A stretch of 18,642 nt of DNA. Source: DATDCY01 sp031406795 [NCBI: Candidatus Rokuibacteriota bacterium]. GTDB lineage: Bacteria > JAUVQV01. Below the pieces are notes generated by a model. It worked only from the letters and a program-made list of their open reading frames with translations, had not been told where the DNA came from and made no database searches. The stretch lies in the NCBI GenBank assembly GCA_031406795.1, contig JANOHV010000170.1:1-18642 (forward strand), given 5' to 3'. Below, piece after piece: positions 13,102 to 18,642 of this stretch (within the stretch, counting starts at the first letter, position 1; every line of letters starts with the position of its first letter). The position numbers were made by a program, and so were the translations under genes.

Positions 13102-14678
13102 CCTTCGAGCCCCGAACGCCGGCGGGAGTTGAGCCGCAGCATCCCGAACAGCGCGATCAGCAGCGGCACCCCGATGATATTGACCACCTTGATGAACGAC
13201 TTGGCCCGGTCGGAGACGGCGGGGAGCAGACGCTCGTCGGCGGTACGCGAGCGGATGCCGATCAACTCCGGGCCGAGCGTCATCCAGTCGACCGCGTTGA
13301 GCAGAAACGTGCCATTTTCGGGGAATTGCCGCAGAAAATCCGGCTGTGCGAGACGGGAGGTGCCGACGACGAGCATCGAAGTCGCGACGCTCTGCGCACG
13401 GAACTTGGCCGCCGGGCTGCCGGCCGGGGCGGTGGGGGGAACCTTGTCGCGCCAGAAACTCGGGAAGCGGCCGGCGAGCAGCACGACGAGCGGCCGGTCG
13501 GCGGCCGGGGTCCGCGCGGGATCGACTTCACGCCGCGGCTGCGGGGAGAAGTCGTAGTTCTCGGACACCGCGTAAGCCTCCCGGGAGCTGCGCGCCAGGA
13601 TTGTCGTCTTGACGTCGCCGCTGGCGGGCGATGCCGGATCGAGGCTGCTGGCCCAGGGGAGCACGATGCTCTCGAGCCGGGAGCTCACGGGGTGTTCGCG
13701 GTCGAGCGCCGCGCCGGGAACGCGCACCCACCATGGGTAGTCGACACTGAATTGCATGAACCCGGAAGAGAAGGTGGCGGGCGCGCTCAAATGCGGCTCG
13801 GCGACGACGTCGCGCGCGAGCTTGACGCCGTAGCGCTCCAGCAGCTCATGCACGCCGGACTCGGCGGGGACCGCCGTCAGCGTCCCCGCCGGTATTTCGA
13901 AGTGATCGACGAGGAAAACCGCGCGTCCGCCACGCATGATGAACTGGTCGAGCGCGTAGCGCGCCTGTTCCGACAAGGAGCGCGGACCCGCGACGACCAG
14001 GGTTTCGACGTCGTCGGGAACCTTCGTCAGCTCGTCCGGCTCGATCAGCTGCAGATCGTAGAGCCGGGCGAGTTCGTGCCGCAGCGGGTCGCCGCCGCGT
14101 GCACCCGGTTCGGCCTCGGGGACGCCGAACCAGCCGACCACTTTCTTCCCCGGGTTCGTCAGGCGCAGCAGCGCCGCGGTCAGTTCGTACTCGAGATTCC
14201 CCGCGTCCTCGACGACGGGGATCACCTCCTGGCGCCCGCCGTGCAGCAGCGCGAGGCCGAGATAGACGCTGGTGAGCTGGAGCTGGTCGCGCTTGATGAC
14301 TTCGAGCTGCATCCGGGGAATCCCGAGGGCGCGCAACCGCTGCTCGGTGGCGGGATCGTCGCCCGGATCCGCGAACTCGATCTCGAGCCGGCCGCGGGAA
14401 AACGCCCGGTACTCCTCGAGCAGGTCCCGGACCTGCCGGCGCAGTTCCGCCAGGTACGGCGGCAGGTTGCGGCTGAAATAGACGTTGATCACGACCCGGT
14501 CATCGAGGCCGCCGAGCAACTTCTTCGTCGTGGGCGCGAGGCTGTAGTCGCGTCGCTCGGTGAGGTCCCACCGGGAGAACCAGCGCTGCGCGACGACGTT
14601 GGCCGCGATGAGTATCCCGGCGATGATCGCGGTCTGAGCGATCCGGTTGAGCCGTACCAGGTGCCGTTTGGCCGCCAT
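13098..14678 (-). CDS. GldG-like ABC transporter auxiliary protein
   Basis: 526 aa, ATG at 14678. A membrane segment near residues 13-30 (TAIIAGILIAANVVA), a large extracytoplasmic region, and a C-terminal membrane segment (VVNIIGVPLLIALFGMLRL) before a basic tail: the layout of GldG/ABC_transp_aux proteins. Family-like blocks include the N-terminal DLTERRDYSLAPTTKKLL, VVINVYFSRNLPPYLAEL, GNLEYELTAALLRLT and MRGGRAVFLVDHF. In Bacteroidetes GldG works with GldA and GldF and is linked to gliding; outside that phylum the substrate of such systems is unknown. The gene lies 9 bp after the permease and overlaps the DUF4340-like gene by 4 bp. Confidence 0.87.
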   Translation of the reverse strand: MAAKRHLVRLNRIAQTAIIAGILIAANVVAQRWFSRWDLTERRDYSLAPTTKKLLGGLDDRVVINVYFSRNLPPYLAELRRQVRDLLEEYRAFSRGRLEIEFADPGDDPATEQRLRALGIPRMQLEVIKRDQLQLTSVYLGLALLHGGRQEVIPVVEDAGNLEYELTAALLRLTNPGKKVVGWFGVPEAEPGARGGDPLRHELARLYDLQLIEPDELTKVPDDVETLVVAGPRSLSEQARYALDQFIMRGGRAVFLVDHFEIPAGTLTAVPAESGVHELLERYGVKLARDVVAEPHLSAPATFSSGFMQFSVDYPWWVRVPGAALDREHPVSSRLESIVLPWASSLDPASPASGDVKTTILARSSREAYAVSENYDFSPQPRREVDPARTPAADRPLVVLLAGRFPSFWRDKVPPTAPAGSPAAKFRAQSVATSMLVVGTSRLAQPDFLRQFPENGTFLLNAVDWMTLGPELIGIRSRTADERLLPAVSDRAKSFIKVVNIIGVPLLIALFGMLRLNSRRRSGLEG

Positions 14679-14687
14679 CGCCCGCCT

Positions 14688-15398
14688 CTACCCGCGCCTC
14701 TGCAGCCGGCGGGTGGTCAGATAGAGGAAGAAGAAGATCACCGCCGCGAAGTACAGCAGGTCGCGGCTGTCGACCACCCCGCGGCCGATGCTCCAGAAAT
14801 GGGCGCCCATCCCGGCCGCCGCCAGCAGGGGGGCGAGCGAGGCGGGCGCGGCCACGACGACGAAATCCTCGCCGGCCACGAAAAGCACGAAGGTCATCGC
14901 GACCCCGGCCAGATAGGCCACGATCTGGTTCTCGGTGAGCGTCGAGGCGTAGATGCCCACGGCCAGTCCGGCCGCCCCGAAGAACAACAGCCCGAGATAG
15001 CCGGCGAGGACTGGTCCGCGGTCGGGGCTTCCCAGGGCGAAGACGGTGACCGCGATCGGGATCGTCCCGGCGAGACTGACCAGGAGCAGGCCGAGACCGC
15101 CGAGGAACTTGCCGAGGACCGCCTCGCGCTCGCGCACCGGCCAGGTCAGCAGCACTTCGAGCGTGCCGAACTTGCGCTCCTCGGACACCATGCGCATGGT
15201 CAGCGCCGGCAGCAGGAAGACCAATGTCCACGGCAGCAGGCTGAAGAAGCCGCGCATGGTCGCCTCCCCCCGCAGGAAGTAGGTGCGGAAGAAGAACCAG
15301 TTCGTGAAGGCCAGGAAGACCACGAGATACGCGTAGGCCACCGGGGTGATGAAGGCGCCCCGGAACTCCTTCTTCGCGATGGCCCAGATGGCGCGCAT
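14688..15398 (-). CDS. ABC-2 type permease, GldF-like
   Basis: 236 aa from the ATG at 15398, 3 bp after the ATPase stop. About six hydrophobic segments are visible, for example PVAYAYLVVFLAFTNWFFF, LPWTLVFLLPALTMRM, GLLLVSLAGTIPIAVTVFAL, GYLGLLFFGAAGLAVGIYA, AYLAGVAMTFVLFVAG and LLYFAAVIFFFLYL. The segment SEERKFGTLEVLLTWPV is characteristic of ABC-2 permeases of the GldF/NosY/CcmB-like group. It forms the membrane pore for the adjacent ATPase; the substrate cannot be told from sequence. Confidence 0.93.
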   Translation of the reverse strand: MRAIWAIAKKEFRGAFITPVAYAYLVVFLAFTNWFFFRTYFLRGEATMRGFFSLLPWTLVFLLPALTMRMVSEERKFGTLEVLLTWPVREREAVLGKFLGGLGLLLVSLAGTIPIAVTVFALGSPDRGPVLAGYLGLLFFGAAGLAVGIYASTLTENQIVAYLAGVAMTFVLFVAGEDFVVVAAPASLAPLLAAAGMGAHFWSIGRGVVDSRDLLYFAAVIFFFLYLTTRRLQRRG

Positions 15399-15401
15399 GA
15401 G

Positions 15402-16340
15402 CTACTTGCCCTCCCCGCCGGTGAGCTTGATGAAGACATCCTCGAGCGAGAGCCGTTCGGCGTGCAGTTCGCGCAGTCCCCAGCCGCGGCGGGCGACGGC
15501 GGCCGCAAGCTCCTCGCGCGGGTCGGCGCCGACGTCGCAGCGCACGCGAAAGCGCGGCACCCCCGCCTCCTCGCCGAGGTCGACGCATTCGACGACTCCG
15601 GGGACCGCGGCGAGTTCCCGGGCGATCAGCTCGCGCGGCCCACGGACCGCCAGGTCGACGAATTCGCTGCCGCGCGCCTGGGCGGCCAGCTCGGCGGTCG
15701 TCCCCTGGCCGACCAGGTGCCCTTCGTTGAAGATGACCACCCGCTGGCAGGTCGCCTCGACCTCGGGGAGGATGTGCGAGCTGAGCAGCACGGCCTTCTC
15801 GCTGCCGAAGGCGCGGATCAACTCGCGGATTTCGATGATCTGTGTCGGGTCGAGCCCGACCGTCGGTTCATCGAGGATCAAGACCTCGGGATCGTGCACC
15901 AGCGCCCCGGCGAGCCCGACGCGCTGCCGATACCCCTTGGAGAGCTGGCCGATGATGCGCCCGCGCACCGGCCCGAGCCCGCAGCCTTCGAAGGCCCGCC
16001 CGACCAACCGCGCCTTGGCCGCGCGGGGGACTCTGCGAACGTCGGCGACCAGTGAGAGGTACTCCGCGACGGTCATGTCGAAATAGAGGGGGTTGTTCTC
16101 CGGCAGGTAGCCGAGGCGACGACGGACCTCGAGCGGTTCGGCGGCGACATCGAAGCCGGCCACCGTCGCGCTGCCCGTGTCCGCGGAGAGGAAGCAGGAG
16201 AGAATGCGCATCGTGGTGGTCTTGCCGGCGCCGTTGGGCCCGAGCAGGCCGAGGATTTCGCCACGGGCGACGGCGAAGGAGACGTCGTCGACGGCGAGCG
16301 TCCCCCCGAACCGCTTGCTCACTCCGGCGACCGATATCAT
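15402..16340 (-). CDS. ABC transporter ATP-binding protein, GldA-like
   Basis: The start is the ATG at 16340, behind an AGGAAGG ribosome-binding site; a longer in-frame reading to 16385 has no homology. 312 aa. Walker A GPNGAGKT (34-41), signature LSKGYRQR (133-140), Walker B VLILDEP (153-159) and switch SSH are all intact. The Q-loop region reads LPENNPLYFDMTVAEYL with Glu at the usual Gln position, a feature I associate with GldA-like ATPases. The C-terminal domain ends LEDVFIKLTGGEGK, as in DUF4162-type tails. It powers the GldF-like permease encoded 3 bp downstream and is the first gene of a five-gene operon running to menI. Confidence 0.95.
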   Translation of the reverse strand: MISVAGVSKRFGGTLAVDDVSFAVARGEILGLLGPNGAGKTTTMRILSCFLSADTGSATVAGFDVAAEPLEVRRRLGYLPENNPLYFDMTVAEYLSLVADVRRVPRAAKARLVGRAFEGCGLGPVRGRIIGQLSKGYRQRVGLAGALVHDPEVLILDEPTVGLDPTQIIEIRELIRAFGSEKAVLLSSHILPEVEATCQRVVIFNEGHLVGQGTTAELAAQARGSEFVDLAVRGPRELIARELAAVPGVVECVDLGEEAGVPRFRVRCDVGADPREELAAAVARRGWGLRELHAERLSLEDVFIKLTGGEGK

Positions 16341-16428
16341 GGGCGTCAGCCTTCCTGTATCAGGACATTCCCCGCTGCCCGGCACCGGGCGGATTCACGC
16401 CTCCGGCCCGTGGTTGGGGCGTTGCTGA

Positions 16429-16456
16429 AAAATACTCACATTTTCGCCGGTGTCAA
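16429..16456 (-). promoter_or_regulatory. Promoter of the ABC/GldG/menI operon
   Basis: Minus strand: consensus TTGACA (16456-16451), a 16-bp spacer and TATTTT (16434-16429), about 90 bp before the ATPase start. The 5' leader contains a short GCCCGG/CCGGGC inverted repeat (16377-16390). No equally good promoter is seen for the divergent sigma gene; TATATT at 16482-16487 is its best -10 candidate but lacks a convincing -35 box. Confidence 0.6.
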
Positions 16457-16519
16457 TTCTACACTGCCAGAGCGGACAGGGTATATTGGAACAAACAAGG
16501 CGGCGAGGGTGTCTTCAGC

Positions 16520-17173
16520 GTGACGGATGCGACCGGTGACGGAGGGCGGGATGCGGCTCCAGGGGTGGACCCTGATGCAGAGACGGTGCGTCGGGCGCGC
16601 ACCGGGGATCAGGGGGCTTTCGAGCGGCTGGTGCTGAACCACCAGCGGCGGACGTTCAACGTTGCCTACCGGATTCTCGGCGACTACGACGAAGCCCTCG
16701 ACCTCACGCAGGAGGTCTTCATCCAGGCCCACCGCAGTCTCGGTCAGTTCCGGGGCGAGGCGCGCTTCGGCAGCTGGCTGCTCGCGATCGCGGTCAACCA
16801 CTGCCGCAACCGCCTCAAGCTCTGGAAACGTCGCGCGCGGTCGAAGCACGAGAGCCTCAGCGCGCCGATCGGCGATGAAGGATCGGATCTGCGGCGCGAA
16901 CCGCCCGACCCCGGCACGACCGCGGTCGAGGCTCTGGAGGGCCGCCAGCTCGAGGAGCTGGTGAGCGAGGAGATGATGCACCTGGACGACGAGTTTCGCG
17001 CCGTGCTCGTGCTGCGCGACGTGCAGGAGGTGGCCTACGAGGAGATCGCCCGCATGCTCGAACTGCCGGTCGGCACCGTGAAGTCCCGTCTGCACCGGGG
17101 ACGGACGGAATTGCGCGAACGGGTGCGGCGGCGCCTCGCGCCTCGCGACGGCGGGGAGTCGGGGCGCCCATGA
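16520..17173 (+). CDS. ECF (extracytoplasmic function) RNA polymerase sigma factor
   Basis: The GTG at 16520, about 10 nt after GAGGG, gives 217 aa; GTG at 16565 is an alternative. The frame reads far upstream, but only through the antisense of the ABC gene. Sigma region 2 covers about residues 32-100 (FERLVLNHQRRTFNVAYRIL, then DLTQEVFIQAHRSL and FGSWLLAIAVNHCRNRL). A linker rich in acidic and proline residues follows, then region 4 at about 150-207 (EFRAVLVLRDVQEVAYEEIA and LPVGTVKSRLHRGR). No region 1 or 3, as expected for group 4. The stop overlaps the anti-sigma ATG (ATGA), so the two are translationally coupled. Its regulon is unknown; autoregulation is common in such pairs but no clear own-type promoter is visible. 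Confidence 0.95.
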   Translation: MTDATGDGGRDAAPGVDPDAETVRRARTGDQGAFERLVLNHQRRTFNVAYRILGDYDEALDLTQEVFIQAHRSLGQFRGEARFGSWLLAIAVNHCRNRLKLWKRRARSKHESLSAPIGDEGSDLRREPPDPGTTAVEALEGRQLEELVSEEMMHLDDEFRAVLVLRDVQEVAYEEIARMLELPVGTVKSRLHRGRTELRERVRRRLAPRDGGESGRP

Positions 17174-18372
17174 GCGCGCATTCCTGCAGGCACGTCCGCG
17201 CGGATCTCTCGGCCTATCTCGACGGCGACCTTGACGCCGGGCTGGCCGACAAGACCCGCGCCCACCTCGCCGGCTGCGCCGCCTGCCGGTCGGAGCTCGA
17301 ACTGCTTCGCCTCACCGTCGGCGCTTTGCATCGACTGCCCGACCTGCCGCCGCCAGCCGCCATCCTGAGCGGGGTCCGCGCCCGGCTGCGGCCCGAGCCC
17401 TGGCACCGGCGACTCTTCGGCGCTCCCTGGCATTTCAACTTCCCGCTCGGTGCGGCGGCCACCCTCCTGGTCGCCATCGGCATTTCGCTGCTGCTGGCAC
17501 GCTATCCGGAGATGCCGAAATCGGTTGCGCCTGGTCCCATCCTGCAGGCGCCTTCGCTGCCCGCGAAGAAGACGCAGGCGGTGGCGGCGCCGGATGCGCC
17601 TCCCGCGCCCGCGGCAAGAGAAAATGTTGCCAGGCGACGTTCCCGCGTCCCATCCGCTCCGCCCGCTCCGGCAGCCGAGGCAACGCCGCCAGCCGCAGCG
17701 CCAAAGGATGCCGGGCGGGAGGATGCGTCGGTCAGGCAGCAGCTTGCGGCCGCCCCATCCCGCGCTGTCATCCCGGCCCAACAAGCGGCCCAAGAACCGG
17801 CGAAGGAACGCACAGTCATGTTCGACGATGACTCCGCGGTGCGGGCCGCCACGGGGCAGTCAGCCCCGATTCGCGACTCAGTCGCCGCCGACGAAATCGA
17901 CGGCGCCTACCGGGCGACGACCCCGGCGACCGCGAGACAGAAGGAATCCCGCGCGCTCCTCGAGGAGAAGGCCGACAGCGGCGGTGCGCGGGGATCGGTC
18001 CGGGTCGCGGAAGAGCGGGAACCGAATGAGCAGGTGATCGAGGTAGTCTGCCAGCTGCGCCCGGGCGGCGACACGGCGAGCGACCTCGAACAATTCCTCC
18101 GCCGCGAGGGCGCCTTCATTCTCGAGGTCAGCGCGCTTGAACCGCCGGCGCTGCGCGAGGCGGCCGCCCGGCATCGCGAGCGGCTCGGCCGGCTGTCCGG
18201 AACCTCGCGGGGATGGACGATGACCGTCCGCGTTCAGGCGCCCGCGCTCGCCCGACTCCTCGAGGCACTCGCGCAGAGAACCGGCCTGCGCATCCTCGAA
18301 CAGCCGGCCATCCCCGCCACTGCGGAGAGTTCCACCGGAGCGCTCGAACTGCGCCTCACGGTTCTGCAGTAG
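17170..18372 (+). CDS. Zinc-finger (zf-HC2) transmembrane anti-sigma factor with long C-terminal domain
   Basis: 400 aa, ATG at 17170 overlapping the sigma stop. The N-terminal anti-sigma domain has the H-x3-C-x2-C motif (His32, Cys36, Cys39; AHLAGCAACRSE) with Cys6/His7 as a possible further ligand. One membrane segment is at about 91-113 (LGAAATLLVAIGISLLLARY). Beyond it is a low-complexity Ala/Pro/Arg linker to about residue 185, a charged region, and a compact domain from about 285 (VIEVVCQLRPGGDTASDLEQ to the end) that I do not recognise. It presumably holds the sigma factor at the membrane and releases it on an envelope signal sensed outside. The long extracytoplasmic part is larger than in typical anti-sigma factors. 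Confidence 0.88.
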   Translation: MSAHSCRHVRADLSAYLDGDLDAGLADKTRAHLAGCAACRSELELLRLTVGALHRLPDLPPPAAILSGVRARLRPEPWHRRLFGAPWHFNFPLGAAATLLVAIGISLLLARYPEMPKSVAPGPILQAPSLPAKKTQAVAAPDAPPAPAARENVARRRSRVPSAPPAPAAEATPPAAAPKDAGREDASVRQQLAAAPSRAVIPAQQAAQEPAKERTVMFDDDSAVRAATGQSAPIRDSVAADEIDGAYRATTPATARQKESRALLEEKADSGGARGSVRVAEEREPNEQVIEVVCQLRPGGDTASDLEQFLRREGAFILEVSALEPPALREAAARHRERLGRLSGTSRGWTMTVRVQAPALARLLEALAQRTGLRILEQPAIPATAESSTGALELRLTVLQ

Positions 18373-18401
18373 CCGCGCGCGGAGTTCTGCGGCGGCCTGC
18401 G

Positions 18402-18642
18402 CTACTCGCCCTCGCCCAGGAGCAGTTCGGCGTAACCGATCTTCTTGAAGCCATTCGGGACGGCGAAATCAGCGGAAGGGAACTCCTTGACCGTCACCGA
18501 GGTGACCTCGATCGTGCTCTTTTCGCCGACGAAGTAGAGCACTTGCCGCAGCGGGTGACCGCCGGCACGCAGGTTGCGATAGGAGGCGCTCTCCTCGTAA
18601 CCCTGGCTCAGCCCCGCCCCGCCGTCGAGCATCTTCTGCATC
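18402..18642 (-). CDS. 3' end of a convergent gene, possibly DUF4412-type envelope protein
   Basis: The minus-strand frame is open to the right edge and ends at a TAG (18404-18402); the Met at 18641 is probably internal. The visible ~79 residues include RQVLYFVGEKSTIEVTSVTV and KEFPSADFAVPNGFKKIGY. The closing 'strand then F-x-V/I-P-x-G-[FY]-K-K' pattern is seen at the C-terminus of DUF4412 and outer-membrane-lipoprotein-like proteins. No N-terminus or signal peptide can be assessed. It faces the anti-sigma gene with only 29 bp between the stops and no good terminator there. Confidence 0.6.
   Translation of the reverse strand, partial: MQKMLDGGAGLSQGYEESASYRNLRAGGHPLRQVLYFVGEKSTIEVTSVTVKEFPSADFAVPNGFKKIGYAELLLGEGE

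Noticed and set aside
13326-16055. Plus-strand open frame of 909 codons across the GldG-like, permease and ATPase genes
   Set aside because: It spans three intact genes on the other strand, lacks domains and has a shadow-type composition.
16488-16514. GGAACA followed by GTCT, resembling an ECF (GGAAC / GTC) autoregulated promoter of the sigma gene
   Set aside because: The predicted start site would fall at or after the chosen GTG start at 16520, and GGAAC alone is too short to be persuasive.
18372-18393. GCCGC...GCGGC inverted repeat between the anti-sigma gene and the convergent partial gene
   Set aside because: Only a 5-bp stem with a 12-nt loop and no T-run on either strand; too weak to call a bidirectional terminator.

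Overview
The window is high-GC bacterial chromosomal DNA with tight gene packing, ATGA/GTGA stop-start overlaps and several GTG starts. Its gene families (a complete menaquinone set, a GldA/F/G-like ABC system, an ECF sigma/anti-sigma pair, a hybrid kinase) would suit a high-GC anaerobic or facultative bacterium such as a deltaproteobacterium-like (Desulfuromonadota/Myxococcota) or related environmental lineage. There is no rRNA or other marker, so this placement is a guess.

Left part (1-9810, + strand): the 3' part of a REC-PAS-PAS-HisKA-HATPase-REC hybrid sensor kinase is followed 23 bp later by a full menaquinone operon in the order menF-menD-menH-menB-menC-menE. These genes encode the route from chorismate to 1,4-dihydroxy-2-naphthoyl-CoA (DHNA-CoA). 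Catalytic residues can be identified in most of the enzymes. A hairpin and a promoter-like sequence sit in the only sizeable gap (menH-menB), so menBCE may also have its own transcript.

Centre (9811-12106): a visibly less GC-rich island of toxin-antitoxin-type genes and debris. It holds (a) the C-terminal third or less of a Fic-family protein, in the same frame as menE just past its stop codon; (b) a repeat-rich control region with two fully overlapping, oppositely directed promoters, a 30-codon minus-strand ORF with a perfect Shine-Dalgarno sequence, and nested GGAGGTA/TACCTCC inverted repeats; (c) an intact two-gene module, an XRE-HTH/ImmA-IrrE-type zinc peptidase overlapping a PIN-domain protein, which is the best candidate here for a little-described toxin-antitoxin or stress system; and (d) on the minus strand, the first ~16 codons of what looks like an XRE-type antitoxin gene, broken off at about 12060.

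Right part (12119-16340, - strand): a five-gene operon of GldA-like ABC ATPase, ABC-2 permease, GldG-like auxiliary protein, DUF4340-like protein and a hotdog thioesterase. The thioesterase is very likely the DHNA-CoA hydrolase (MenI), the step after MenB, so the pathway is completed on the other side of the island. A TTGACA-type promoter lies in front of the operon.

Far right (16520-18642): divergent from the ABC operon are an ECF sigma factor and its translationally coupled zinc-finger, membrane-spanning anti-sigma factor with a long extracytoplasmic part. The 3' end of a convergent gene, possibly of the DUF4412 type, runs off the right edge. MenA and MenG/UbiE, needed to finish menaquinone, are not in the window.
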